From assembly GCA_019918135.1 (NCBI GenBank), contig WBZZ01002577.1:326181-390180 (forward strand): a stretch of DNA of 64,000 nucleotides. Direction: 5' to 3'. Below the pieces are notes generated by a model. It did no database searches and was not told where the DNA came from. It saw only the letters and a list, made by a program, of their open reading frames with translations. The number at the start of each line of letters is the position of its first letter. Positions within the stretch are counted from its first letter, which is position 1. Of this stretch, positions 42,954 through 57,400 are shown one piece after another. The stretch is from Paulinella micropora. Its lineage: Eukaryota > Cercozoa > Imbricatea > Euglyphida > Paulinellidae. A program made the position numbers and the translations under genes.

Positions 42954-45900
42954 TTACTGATTTTTGAGTGCCATAGCCGCAAGTGCAAAATCATAATAAT
43001 TATAGCCGGGTGAGCTGTTGGGTGGGAATTGATAGATACCGCGAGTGGCTGTGTTTTGCATAGCCTGCTGTGCAGCTCTCTTCTCTTTCTTCTTCTTCTT
43101 CTTCTTCTTCTTCTTCTTCTTCTTTTTCTTCTTCTCTTTCTTCGTCTGTTCTTCTTCCTCTGACTCACTACTACTAGAGCTATCACTACTAGTACTAGTG
43201 CTATCGTCACTGTCTGAGTCACTAAAGCTGTCTTTCTTCTTCTTTTTCTTCTTCTTTTTCTTCTTTTTCTTCTTTTCTTTGCCTTTTTCTTCCTCAGAGC
43301 CTTGCGTCTCCTTATCCTTCTCTGTTTCTCCATTGTTCTTTCCTTTACCTTCCTTCCCTGCTTCTTTCTTTTCATACTGTTTCAAAAGCTTCTCCATGTT
43401 CTCATTCATTTTGCTACTATGTTCTTTCATTGCCTCCTTCAAAATCGCTTGCAAAGAGGCTTCGGAGACACCACTAGTACTACACTACATATGTATCATT
43501 AATTAGACAACAACATAACAGCTGCAGAGTGAGAACAGACCTGGTTGGCTTGCTCAAGTTTCTCCTCGGCTTCCGATTCCTCGTCCGGAGGCGTGGAGGG
43601 CTGCTCCTTCTTGCCCTTTTTCACCTTCTTCTGCTTCACCTTCTGCTTTACCTTCAAATTTTTCTTCTTTTTTGTATTCTCCTCGACTATAACCTCATCT
43701 TCACTAGTTTCACCCTCCTCATCCTTTGGTTCAGGCGCAGTGTCACTGCTACCTAGTATCAAACAATAAAATTCATAAGAGAACTGTGTTACATAGAACA
43801 GTGTTGACGCAAAGAATCTGGTGCAAATTTCCTTGGCATTTTGGTCCGGCGATCAGAAGAGCGCAAAGGTTTGTAGCCTTGCTCTACTGCTGCTCTGTTC
43901 CTCTATCACACCATAAAAATGAAGAGCTAAAAAAGCAGCAATAAATAAAGCTAAAGCCCTTTGCGCAATAATTGCATACCTTAGCCTTGCCTGCCAACTC
44001 CTTAACTAGCAAAGCCTTCCATCTGTATCTTCGAAGAATGGGGGGGGGGGGGATTCGTAGGATCCCCAACATATGGAAGGAAAAAGGTCAACACGTCTTC
44101 AATATAGTTCCGCTTGTGAGGGGGGTGACACAAGCTATGAGCAAGATTCAACAATTTTGGGCACATGAGTTGAAGAAACTCAGTGTCGGTCTTGCCGTCC
44201 AAATCAGCATCCATTCCCCGCAACACTGCGATCCACTTCTTCGTTCCGACACCTGCAATAACAACCAATCATGGGTGAAAATGACAAAACATTCGTACCA
44301 TTTTCATTAGCTTCGGGTTTTCTTTTCTTCCAGCCCACTGGAAACTCAAGGATCATCCTATAGCAAATTATTGTTGTTTTTTTAAGAAAAAAAAATCAAT
44401 CAAAACCCAGGCGCAGGCCACACATCGTTTTCGCGAGTCTCAATCTGCCTTTGGGGGGCCAATATCAAGCCTGCTCTTGTGGTCAGCCTGACGTCGGTGA
44501 TGTATACCCCTCGCGCACCTTTAATTACCCAAACACCATGTTTCTGACCCAGTGGTGACCGGGACAACAATATTAATGTAATTAATGTACCTTAGCATCG
44601 TCTGTTGTCCATGTCATGAACAACCTTAGCAATAAGCACGAACAAACAAGTGCTTGTGGGGGGGGGGGGGGGCACTGTGGAAGGCTCTCAGTCCGACATC
44701 AAATATTAAGAAAAGAAAGAAAAGAAAGAAGATAACGAAAAAGAAAGAAAAGAAAGAAAAGAAAGAAAGGAAAGAAAGGAAAAAAAGAAAAAAAAGAAAA
44801 AAAAGAAAAAAAACAAAATTTTAAGAAAAGTTAAATAAAGAAAAGAAAAGAAAAGAAAAAAAAGAAAAGAAAGAAAAGAAACAAAAAGAAAAAAGAAAGA
44901 AGAAAAGAAGAAAAAAGAGAAGAAAAAAGAGAAAAAAAAGAAAAAAGAGACGAAAAAAGAGAAGAAAAAAAGAAAAAAAGAAAGGAAAGAAAAGGAAAGA
45001 AAAGAAAAGAAAGAAAAGAAACAATTTGAAGATAGAAAATAAAGAAAACGAAATAAAGAAAATAAGGAAAAGAAAGGAAAAAAAGAAAAGAAAGAAAAGA
45101 AAGAAAAGAAAGAAAAGAAAGAAAGAAAAGAAAGAAAAGAAAGAAAAAAAGAAAGAAAAGAAAGAAAAGGAAAAAAGAAAAAAGAAAAAGAAAAAGAAAA
45201 AAAAGAAATTAAAAGAAAAGAAAGAAAAGAAAGAAAAGAAAGAAACAACAGACAAGAAAAGAAAGAAAGAAAAGAAAGAAAAGAAAGAAAAGAAAGAAAA
45301 GAAAGAAAAGAAAGAAAAGAAAGAAAAGAAAGAAATGAAAACAAAAGAAAGAAATTTCTACACTTACATATTAATTTATTATAATTTAACATAAAAAAGA
45401 AAGAAGAACGAACCCGTCTTGGAACTTGCGGCCTTTGGAGTCCGTGTGTGCTTTCTGGTCCTCCTCGTTCTCGAATATGTATTCAAACCAACCCGGGATT
45501 TCGTAAATACGAAATTTTCCTTCTGGGACTTCTGGGACTCCTGTTTTGTTTACTCTCTCATTGCCCTTGTCCTTGTCCTTGTCCTTCTCCTTGTCCTTGT
45601 CCTTCTCCTCCTCCTTCTGCTTTCCTTTCTCCTCCTCCTCCTTGTCCTTGTCCTTGTCCTTCGTCACCTCCTCGTTCTCCTCCTCGTCCTCCTCCTCGTC
45701 CTTCTCCTCCTCGTTCTCCTCGTCATCCTCCTCTTCCTTCCCCTTCTCCTTCTTCTTTCCCTTCTTATTCTTCTTCTCTTTCTTCTTCTTCTTCTTCGTC
45801 GTCGTCGTCTTCTTCTCCTCCTCCTTCTCCTTGTCCTTGTCCTTCGTCACCTTCTCCTCCTCCTCGTCCTCCTCGTCCTCCTCCTCCTCGTCCTCCTCGT

Positions 45901-46672
45901 CATCCTCCTCATCCTTCTTCTTCCCCTTCTCCTTCTTTCCCTTCTTATTCTTATTCTTCTTCTTCTCCTCCTTGTCCTCCTCCTTGTCCTTCTCCTTGTC
46001 CTTCTCCTTGTCCTTCTCCTTGTCCTTCTCCTTGTCCTTCTCCTTGTCCTCCTCCTTGTCCTTCTCCGTGTCCTTGTCATTATTCTTCTCCTTGTCCTTC
46101 TCCTTGTCCTTCTCCTTGTCCTTGTCATTCTTCTCCTTGTCCTTCTCCTTCTTCTTTCCCTTCTTCTTTACTGGCTTCTCCTTCTCCTTCTTCTTTCCCG
46201 TCTTCTTTTCTGGCTCCTTCTCCTTCTTCTCCTTCTCCTTCTCCTTCTCCTTCTCCTTTCGCTTCTTCTTCTTTCCTGGCTCCTTCTCCTTCTCATTCTC
46301 CTTCCCTTCTCCTGTCTTTTCTTCTTCTTCTTCCTTCTTTTGTTTCTTCTTTTGATTCCCGCTACTATTATTTTCGTTTGTGTAGAAGTCTGTCTTCTTG
46401 CGATCTCTTTTCAAACGTACTACCTCGCCTTTTAGTCCATCATCCCAACTCTTTGCATTTTCCAAGAACCCCTGTGCTGTCCAATTCCTCTTGGTCTCAA
46501 CTACCACCCTCTCCAGCTGCTCGAGACCTAAGCCATCATATTTCCTCCGCACTTCATCTGGAATTATCACATCTTCGAAATCCTCAGGCTCCGTCTGGCC
46601 GTTTATCCAAATTTTTAGAGCCCCCTTACGGTTTCTGGCAATTGCTTGCAATGTCCTGGCCTTTACAGGCAT
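42954..46672 (-). CDS. Spliced Lys/Glu-rich transposon gene, copy B (better preserved)
   Basis: This is the counterpart of the gene at 18154-21916. The first exon from the ATG at 46672 is unbroken for 428 codons: about 105 globular residues (PVKARTLQAIARNRKGALKIW, DEVRRKYDGLGLEQLERVVVETKR), about 250 residues of KEKDKEK-type charge, and then GKFRIYEIPGWFEYIFENEED. The equivalents of the downstream exons are about 43985-44252, 43542-43753 and 42954-43473, with the same splice sites. In the second of these the copy B frame stays open to the donor, where copy A has an extra base. The low-complexity runs make length uncertain. Function unknown; the globular first 105 residues and the IPGWFEYIFE motif are the best handles for a family search. 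Confidence 0.6.
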
Positions 46673-46883
46673 CGCTGAGCTCTTTTCTTTCAATCTAATG
46701 TATACAGCTGTATACAAATCTACCCGCACTTTTCAAGTGCAGACGTTCGACTGCAGACCCTGAAAAAAGGCAGTAGTCGACCTTTTTGCCTCTGAAAAAA
46801 TCATGGGTGGAAAAGAGCTGTTGTTACATATTTTCTTTTGTTGTTTTTGCATTTCCCAGTCTCGTTGCTAGCCTCAAACCTTC

Positions 46884-47586
46884 TTTCCCGCTCTTTCCTG
46901 TCTGTGGAAGGAGCGGGAAAGAAAGAAATATTTTATTTCCTCAAGTACCAGAGGCATACCAAACAAAAAAAAATCTGCAGTCGGAAAATGATTTTTTGTT
47001 TCCACTTCATTCTTTTATCATGTTGCTTTGCTTTTTATTGCTGCATAATATGTCTACATGTGTGTTGAGTGCATGTGTAAATTATTGTAAGGAAATGTAT
47101 TCACTAGAAGCCAGGAGGCGGAATTTTCGTTTCTAAATTTTCCGTACCGACAAAAATTTGCCGATGATTTCCAGCTCGCTCTCTTCATGTATACTTGTCT
47201 AAATAGCTTTCCCGCTCCTTCCATACACTAGAAGGAGCGGGAAACTTAATTACACCATCAGTGTAAAGGTATATAAAACAAAATCAACCGAAGAAAATTT
47301 GTCAACTTAATTTTTTCCACGTTTCCTCTATGTCAACATGTTTTGGCTGTCTTTATGTTCTTGTTTTCTGCAATAAATGCAAGATATTTAAAAATACTGA
47401 CACTGACTGCTTATTTAGAGCTTCGAAATATATTTTAGACGTATTTTTATAGTAAGAAGTCGAATATTTCGTTTCTAAATTTTCCGTACCGACAAAAATT
47501 TGCCGATGATTTCCAGCTCGCTCTCTTCGTGTATACTTGTCTAAATAGCTTTCCCGCTCCTTCCACACACTAGAAAGAGCGGGAAA
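46884..47586. promoter_or_regulatory. E2F-type palindromes in copy B
   Basis: Inverted TTTCCCGC/GCGGGAAA pairs are at 46884-46920, 47208-47244 and 47550-47586. All six half sites are retained exactly, as in copy A. Confidence 0.6.
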
Positions 47587-47909
47587 CTTAATTACAACAT
47601 CAGTGTCAAAGTATATAAAACAAAATCAACCGAAGAAAATTTGTTAACTTAATTTTTTCTACGTTTTCTCTATGTCAACATTGTTTTGGCTGTCTTCATG
47701 CTCTTGTTTTCTGCAATAAATGGTCATTCATGTATGTATGTATGTAATATGTATGTATGTATGCAAGTATGTATGTATGTATGTATGTATTTATGTATGC
47801 ATATCCGTATGTATATTTTCTTTTCTCCCTCTCTCTCTCTCTCTCCCTTTCTCTCTCCCTTTCTTTTTCTCTCTCCCTTTCTTTCTCTCTCTCTCTCTCT
47901 CCCTTTCTT

Positions 47910-47942
<33 letters not shown>

Positions 47943-48194
47943 TTCTTTCTCTCTTTGTTTTTTTTTCCTTCAAATCTACCTACGTTGTCGTTGTTGTCGT
48001 TGTTGCCGTTGTTGTCGTTGTTGTCGTTGTTGTTGCAGTTGTTTTTGTCGAATTGATGACGGTGATTCATTGGTGTTGTTTGCCTTTTAGAAGCAAGAAA
48101 AACAATATAAAATGTGAATAACTATCATATCTTTTGTGTAGTTTGGAGCTTGTTTTGAGTCTTTTCTTGCCATGTGGCGTGGGAGCAACGTCAA

Positions 48195-50997
<2,803 letters not shown>

Positions 50998-51578
50998 AGA
51001 AGATGATTACCGCTTTCTTACAGTCATTTTTTACAATGCCTGTAAGAAATCGGCCTTTTAGGACCAAATCGCCAAAAATCAACAAACAAGAAATCAAGAA
51101 GAAATCAAGACGAAATCAAGAAGGACCGGTATTGACGAAGGAAATAAGCGAACAGGAAGAAGAAATCAAGACGAAATCAAAAAGGAAGAAGATATGGTAG
51201 AAACAAGGAAATATGGAATGGAACAAAAACCACACACCACACAAAAAAACACAATATCACCTACCAAAAATAACATACTGAAAATTTGGAAAAAAGAAAA
51301 CAAATGACGACAGAACCAAGAACAGAGGTAGCCATATCGGCCCACCAAAACGAGAAAGGCATTTCAAACCACTCACCAGGAAAATTAGAAATAGAACATC
51401 TAGAACATAATCCAATCGGGCCAAGTAAGGATTATATGGAATAACTAATAACAAAATGGAAATAAAAAAAAAGAAACCGACCACCTAAACCTTTTTTCCT
51501 GCGACAAAAATCGTCGGCACTCGCCAGAGTTCAGAAACCAAAAAAGGCAAGAAGTCGGAAACACCAAGGTAAGTCAAA
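50998..51578. repeat. Polinton left terminal region (probable inverted repeat), no gene
   Basis: These 580 bases hold no protein-like frame. They contain a cluster of GAAATCAAGA(A/C) direct repeats at about 51090-51185 and A-rich sequence. Polinton inverted repeats are typically several hundred bases with internal short repeats; the partner repeat lies outside the window. Confidence 0.6.
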
Positions 51579-52085
51579 ATGAGCGAGAGTTTGATTAGTA
51601 AAGAAAATAGAACCATTGATGATTATGTTTTTATGTTTGAAACTTCTAAGCAAGGTAAAGATAAAATAAGAAAGATTATCTTTACAGCAGAAGAAAAAAT
51701 AAATAAAATCAATAAAGAAATAGAACTACTAATAACAAAAAGAAATCAAGAGCGAGTAAAGTTGGAAGGTGCTAATAAAGTATTGAAAAAAATAGTTGAT
51801 GAAGGAATTGATGTAGAAGAAGATAGGAGATTTGATTTGGAGAGAAAAAGTAAATTAATCAGAAAGGAGAAAGAATTGAAAATGTTTAAGATTTGGAAAA
51901 AAGATAACAGATATGAGTATGATGAAGTAGTGATGAATAAAATAAGAAAAGGAATAGATGAAGAAGGATTGACTTTTAATAAATCCTTTATTCGTTATTC
52001 AGATTATGACTTACATAAGTTAAATGAAAATGCTAATATGTATAAATGTATGAGAGAGAGTGAGAACAGTGGTCTAAACCACTAA
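51579..52085 (+). CDS. Unrecognised 168-aa coiled-coil protein (Polinton)
   Basis: From the ATG at 51579 the protein is Lys/Glu/Ile-rich and almost entirely helical. Residues about 30-110 have heptad spacing (IIFTAEEKINKINKEIELLI) and are probably coiled coil. No signal or membrane segment. The stop codon lies in a small hairpin (AGCCC...GGGCT, 52085-52105). A perfect splice donor, AAG|GTAAGT, stands ten bases before the ATG at 51566-51574, and an acceptor-like GTTTGTGTAG ends at 52190; if used, this gene would be an intron of the next. I think that less likely, since the frame is intact and ends with the element's usual hairpin. Confidence 0.55.
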   Translation: MSESLISKENRTIDDYVFMFETSKQGKDKIRKIIFTAEEKINKINKEIELLITKRNQERVKLEGANKVLKKIVDEGIDVEEDRRFDLERKSKLIRKEKELKMFKIWKKDNRYEYDEVVMNKIRKGIDEEGLTFNKSFIRYSDYDLHKLNENANMYKCMRESENSGLNH

Positions 52086-52105
52086 GCCCCTTATCACATA
52101 GGGCT
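52085..52105 (+). terminator. Stop-codon hairpin
   Basis: AGCCC and GGGCT flank a 10-base loop directly after TAA 52083-52085. It is one of six similar structures in this element. Confidence 0.5.
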
Positions 52106-52191
52106 ATATAAGTAGTGTGTGTATATTTATTCAAAAAAAAACCAAAACCCCCAACTTACAAAGAAATTTATTCTTATGTTGTTTGTGTAGA

Positions 52192-52740
52192 ATGGATGAT
52201 TTAGCTTCTGCTTTGGAAGGTGTCCAGTTTGACCCCGCCCCTGTTCCTGTTCCTGCCGACCCTGTTCCAGCCGAGCCCAACCCAGCCGACCCTGTTCCTG
52301 CCGACCCTGTTCCAGCCGAGCCCAACCCAGCCGACCCTGTTCCTGCCGACCCTGTTCCTGCCGACCCTGTTCCAGCCCAAGCCGAGCTTGAAGACGACAT
52401 CCCAAATGGGTGGAGAAAGTTTGGAGATGTTGGCGAGCTATTTGACCAAACTGATAATTCAAGGTTCGTCGGGCTTCCGAGAGAATTTCTTCGGGCGAAT
52501 AAGAAGGTGAAATTTTGGGGAAGGAAGCCAGCCGTTTTTGCTGATGAGAAAGATTACTTTTTCGCGCACATTGAAAGAAATAGGCTGATTGAAAAACCAA
52601 AACACGAATTTCACTTTCTTGTTTCCGTTCGCGACCCTGATGAGTTGATTATTTTCAATTCAATCACGGCAATCAACAGAGTTTTGAAAGCTCGCGCATA
52701 TCAAATCAACTGGATTATTCCTATCGGTCGTTATATTTAA
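52192..52740 (+). CDS. Unrecognised 182-aa protein with Pro/Ala repeat (Polinton)
   Basis: The start at 52192 (MDDLASALEG) is the first ATG and has the AATGG context common in this element. Residues about 15-62 are tandem PVPADPVPAEPNPAD units encoded by a 15/30-base DNA repeat. Residues 66-182 form a compact basic domain (NGWRKFGDVGELFDQ, FVGLPREFLRANKKVKFWGRKP, ending INWIIPIGRYI). The layout, a flexible Pro-rich linker followed by a globular domain, resembles virion proteins but no family was recognised. It converges with the integrase gene. Confidence 0.55.
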   Translation: MDDLASALEGVQFDPAPVPVPADPVPAEPNPADPVPADPVPAEPNPADPVPADPVPADPVPAQAELEDDIPNGWRKFGDVGELFDQTDNSRFVGLPREFLRANKKVKFWGRKPAVFADEKDYFFAHIERNRLIEKPKHEFHFLVSVRDPDELIIFNSITAINRVLKARAYQINWIIPIGRYI

Positions 52741-52764
52741 TTAAATGTTGCTAGGACCAGATAC

Positions 52765-52798
52765 CGTTAAATATTCATCTCATTTAGAATATTTGACG
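52765..52798. terminator. Shared hairpin between convergent genes
   Basis: CGTTAAATATTC (52765-52776) pairs with GAATATTTGACG (52787-52798) with one G-T mismatch. It lies in the 74-base gap between the stops at 52740 and 52815 and can serve both strands. Confidence 0.6.
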
Positions 52799-52814
52799 CC
52801 ATTTGGTTTCTCCA

Positions 52815-53798
52815 TTACAAATCAAGTATTACTCTTGCTTTTCTTTCTCGTTTGCTAGTCCTGATATTCTCAGGTTGGATGTCTTCACGATTTAATAATT
52901 CTTTCGTTTTCTTTTGTTTTGTTAAATCTTTAACTTGTTCGTTAATTTGCTTTTCCTCGTCCGCCGGTTTATCAAATTTAGTCTTTAATAATTCCCTGGG
53001 ACTGACTAGTTCGTCCGAATTGAGTATTAACTTGAAGCCCTTACGACCAACTACTGTAAATATCTGCTTACTGTATTGTCGGCCCCCTTTTGAAAATAAA
53101 TTCCTTCTTAACTCCTTTCTCACTTTATCGCCCTTTTCATATTCGTCAATAAGACCGTCCCGTTGAATAAGTTGTTTATTTTTATTAACACCCTTAAATA
53201 CATCAATCGGCTTAGCTTGAATTGTTCTGTGAAACCTCATATTATAAGCATCAACCATATCATCAATCCAAGAAAACCAGTCAAAATTGCCGTTAGTTTC
53301 AAATAGAATGTCAAGCCACCGCCTTATCGTCCGTATTACTCTATCTACGATAGCAAGGGCCCTATGGTCGCCAACTTCAACCGTCCGGTGTTCAATATTA
53401 TTCTCTCTGAAATAATCTTTTACCATTCCTTTATATTCACTTCCGCTATCGGTAGTAATGCTTTCCGGTGTATATGGTATTGATTTTAAAGCCAAATAAA
53501 CTTCCTTAGCCGTTTTATTTTTAAGTGGTTTAATAATTAAAAATCTACTGTGAGTGTCAATCCAAAACAACATCCAAGCATAGCCTTTATTTCCTTTCTT
53601 GTCTTTAAGTTTTGACATATCCGCCAAATCTACAAATACTTGTTTAAGTGGTTTGTCCGCCCATATCGTATTCCATTTATCGGTTGGTAATCTTTTTTGG
53701 TAATGAATTTCAAGTGCTTGTTGCTCCTTTCTTTCATCTTCATCATCTACAACTTCATCCGTGCTATTGTTTTGTGGATTGCTGTGTTTGTGGTCCAT
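52815..53798 (-). CDS. Retroviral-type (rve) integrase of Polinton
   Basis: The ATG at 53798 opens 327 residues. The catalytic core shows the first Asp in KQVFVDLADMS, then GYAWMLFWIDTHSRFLIIKPLKNK (typical rve strand-helix), the second Asp in ESITTDSGSEYKG and a third acidic residue in ALAIVDRVIRTIRR, 34 residues later. That third residue is Asp where the family has Glu. The C-terminal part (VFKGVNKNKQL ... YSKQIFTVVGRKGFKLIL) matches the SH3-like/chromo-adjacent tail of Polinton integrases. No N-terminal HHCC zinc motif is seen. It inserts the element into host DNA with a 6-base duplication. A hairpin (GTAGGGACACCCTAC, 53800-53814) ends two bases before the ATG. Confidence 0.9.
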   Translation of the reverse strand: MDHKHSNPQNNSTDEVVDDEDERKEQQALEIHYQKRLPTDKWNTIWADKPLKQVFVDLADMSKLKDKKGNKGYAWMLFWIDTHSRFLIIKPLKNKTAKEVYLALKSIPYTPESITTDSGSEYKGMVKDYFRENNIEHRTVEVGDHRALAIVDRVIRTIRRWLDILFETNGNFDWFSWIDDMVDAYNMRFHRTIQAKPIDVFKGVNKNKQLIQRDGLIDEYEKGDKVRKELRRNLFSKGGRQYSKQIFTVVGRKGFKLILNSDELVSPRELLKTKFDKPADEEKQINEQVKDLTKQKKTKELLNREDIQPENIRTSKRERKARVILDL

Positions 53799-53861
53799 TG
53801 TAGGGACACCCTACGACCCGACTTTTTTGGTGTTCCTATATTGAAAGATTTTTAAAAAGTT

Positions 53862-54356
53862 TCAAAATTTAAGAAACATTTTTGAAACATCATTATTTTC
53901 TTTTTTTGGTTTCTCGGGTTGTTGATTATAAACATTAACTGATATGTTTGATTTCTTGCCTTTACCTTTCTTAGGCTGTTCCTCTTCTTCCTCGCTTTCC
54001 TCGCTCTCACTCTCTTCTTCCACTTTCTTTTTTACAACCTTCTTCGCCTTCTTCTGTTTAGTCTTTAATTTAATACCCGCAACCCGACGGGCAACGATAT
54101 CTACGAAATCCTGTTCAACCTCTTCTTCCGAGCTACTTTCCTCGCTTTTCTCGCCATCTTTGCCATCAATCATATCTTTCGCTAACTGTTTCTTGGTCGC
54201 ATGTTCCATCTTTTCGTCATTGGTCATTTCTTTAACATTCTTAGCCTCTTCCTCCGCTAGTAGTTCCCTAGCCCTCTCAATCTTCCTTTGCTTAGCCTTT
54301 TCCTTTCGCCTCGCATTAGCGATTTTAAGATTTTCTACCGAAGATTTACCCGGCAT
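53862..54356 (-). CDS. Unrecognised 164-aa charged protein (Polinton)
   Basis: The ATG at 54356 starts MPGKSSVENLKIANARRKEKAKQRK. The protein is Lys/Glu-rich with a helical first half, an acidic SEESSSEEEVEQDFVDIVARR segment and KKKVEEESESEESEEEEEQPKKGKGKK near the end. The last 30 residues (SNISVNVYNQQPEKP...VSKMFLKF) could be a short binding peptide. Similar small charged proteins sit beside integrase in some Polinton-like viruses, but I cannot name a family. It shares an 89-base divergent promoter with the fibre gene. Confidence 0.55.
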   Translation of the reverse strand: MPGKSSVENLKIANARRKEKAKQRKIERARELLAEEEAKNVKEMTNDEKMEHATKKQLAKDMIDGKDGEKSEESSSEEEVEQDFVDIVARRVAGIKLKTKQKKAKKVVKKKVEEESESEESEEEEEQPKKGKGKKSNISVNVYNQQPEKPKKENNDVSKMFLKF

Positions 54357-54417
54357 TCTTGTTTGCTATGGGTTGCTATATTTTCCTAAATATAATATTT
54401 TAATTAAGATAATATAT

Positions 54418-54445
54418 AACCTACGGTCATAGACAGTATACAACA
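54418..54445 (+). promoter_or_regulatory. AACCTACGGTC leader motif before the fibre gene
   Basis: ATATATAACCTACGGTCATA at 54412-54431 is matched by ATATACAACCTACGGTCGTA at 59323-59342 before the ATPase gene. In the second copy CTACG-gt-CGTAG is self-complementary. Confidence 0.5.
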
Positions 54446-57400
54446 ATGGGCAGTCAATACAAATCGCTCTTAGGCTTATCAGAAATTGCGGTGGACTCAT
54501 TGGACATAAAAAATTTAGACTTAACGAACACGAATATTATCGGCTTAAATACAGACCGCATACCAGAAGATGCTGACCCCGTAAATCTTTATTTTACCAA
54601 CAGCCGATTTGACACACGACTGGCTACCAAAAGCACAACTGACATAAAAGAAGGCACTAATCTATACTATACTGATGGTAGATTTGACACAAGATTTTCA
54701 AACAAGTCAATAGATGCTTTAAGTGATGTATTCATAACAGGCACACCCTCCAATAACCAATTACTCATTTATAGCACGGGTCAATGGAGAAATACAAACT
54801 CACCTTTTCTTAGATTGGATGGCCTCACTATGATGTTTGGAGATTTGAATATGGGAAGTTTTAATATAGTAAATGTCGGTAATGTTGATGGTGTTGATGT
54901 TTCTGCCCTTGATACTTCGGTGGTTAAACTAACAGGAGACCAAACCATAGCAGGAATTAAGACATTTAGCAGTATAATAAATGCTAGTGCGGGTATTGAT
55001 ATGAAAAGCCAAAGCATAACGAATGTAAATCTTGTTGATGGTGTTGATGTTTCGGCTCTTGACACAGCAGTCGTTAAACTAACAGGAGACCAAACCATAA
55101 CAGGGAATAAAACATTTACTACTTATGTGGCCGTAAAAGACTCAAATCCATTAAACACTTGCAAGTTATTCTTCAATTACAACAATAATATGGGTTCTAT
55201 TTATTCGTCGGAAGCGGGTGGGGCGACGGGCTATCCATTATCTTTTGTAGGCTCGTCCATACTTTTTGCTCCAACAACAGGTGGTGGAATGACATTGACA
55301 AATAATGTTTTAAATTTTAACAGCACAACGGCAATCAGCGGACTGCCCGCACCATTCTACGACGGCGATGCTTCAACAAAAGCATATACTGATACGAAAC
55401 TGGCAAAGGACGGCACAACGGCTATGACGGGCAGTTTAAATATGGGAGGATTTTCAATAACAAATGTTAATCTTGTTGATGGCATTGATGTTTCTGCCCT
55501 TGATACCGCAGTCGTTAAACTAACAGGAGACCAAACCATAGCAGGAACCAAAACATTCAGCAATGTGGTAAATGCGAGTGCGGGGATTGATATGAAAAGC
55601 CAAAGCATAACAAATGTTAATCTTGTTGATGGTGTTGATGTTTCTACTCTTGATACTTCGGTTGTCAAACTAACAGGAGACCAAACCATAGCAGGGAATA
55701 AAAAATTTACTTCAACAATAGAAGTGCGGGGTGCTACTGGTCCAGCCGCTTTTGATGGTATCGGTATTGCCTTTGATACGGCGACAAATATAGGAGAGAT
55801 TGTGGCACAAAAAATAGCAACCGCTGCCTATTATCCGATACAAATAACAGGGTCATATGTTGATTTATATGCGGGGGATAATGTAATCGCGACCGCGACT
55901 GGCACTACACTATCTTTGAACAACAGAAAAATTACAAATTTGGCCACACCAACAGCAACAACGGATGGGGCAAACAAAAGTTATGTGGATACATTAGACG
56001 GGCAAAATGTGAAACTAACAGGAAACCAAACCATAGCAGGAATTAAGTCATTTAGCAGTGCCCTTGAAATAACAGGAAATTCAACGAACGCGGCCACAAA
56101 AGGAACATTCGTGGTTTTCAATTCTACCAGTAATATCGGGTCAATTGCTAGTTTGGATATGAAAACAGCGACATATTACAACTTTGAAATTTCTGCGAAA
56201 AAAATAAGTTTTATTATTGACGGGACAATCGTCGGTTGGGTAAATGCTTCGGGGCTAGATTGTAATAGTAGCAAAATAGCCAACCTTGGAACTCCAACAT
56301 TATCAACAGACGGGGCGAATAAAACGTATGTAGATACATTGGACGGACAAAATGTAAAACTAACAGGCGACCAAACCATAACAGGAATTAAGATATTTAA
56401 TGGAAGTAGAAATGATGTAAGAGCACTGACCTTATTAAGCCAAGCCGATTTCAATAATGTGGATATCATTAATGGCGGAAATATAACATATAATGGGGCG
56501 AGGATATTAAACCAAAACGGAGGAGATATCTTTTTCAGTCAGACAACGGGTGATTATCAGTATTTCTTATTTACTCTAAATACTGCTTCAAGCGGAACCG
56601 CGAACCAACGAGGCTACCTATTCACGAATGTTGCGGCTGATGTAAAAGGGGCGGGACTTTATGTTTCAAAACTTTTGGACAATAAAAGTGCTTCGTCTGA
56701 CATTGTCCGTTTTAACAATGCTGGCGGTATGCGGTTTTATGGTGTCTTAGATATGAACTCAAACAATATAACAAATGGCGGAACAATAACGGGAACAACA
56801 ATTACTTCAACCGCGGGGATATCAACAACGACATTGGCGACGAGCGACAAAATAACGATAGCATTAGATAAACCACTAATATTGGGAAGAACAACGAGAG
56901 GATTGGCAGCATACACGGGTGGATTAGAATTATACGGGACATCTGGTGTAGCAGGGCCACATATACAAGCATTTACAACAGCAGACCCAAATTATCCTTG
57001 TTTTCAATTAATTAACAACGGACACGGCAACACAGCACTAAAATTTGGTTGTTATTGGGATGGTGCAATAAATGATAAGTCAAGTTCTACTAGCTCAAAT
57101 TTTCAAATAGCAAAGGGGAGTAGTCTTCTTTTTCAATATGCATCAGGAGTAGCGGTAGGAAGCAATATAACATTTAACACCGCAATAGACATCAGTAGTT
57201 CATCAGGCTTATTAACAACGAAGGCAATAACAGCGAGTGGGGTGATAACGGCAAATGCGGGGATATCAACAACGACATTGGCAACAAGCGATAAAATAAC
57301 AACAGCATCTGGTAAGCCGATAATCATAGGCAATACAACAAAGGGCACGGGTGCGACAGGAGGATTAGAATTATACGGAACGGCGAGTAATATAGGAGGG

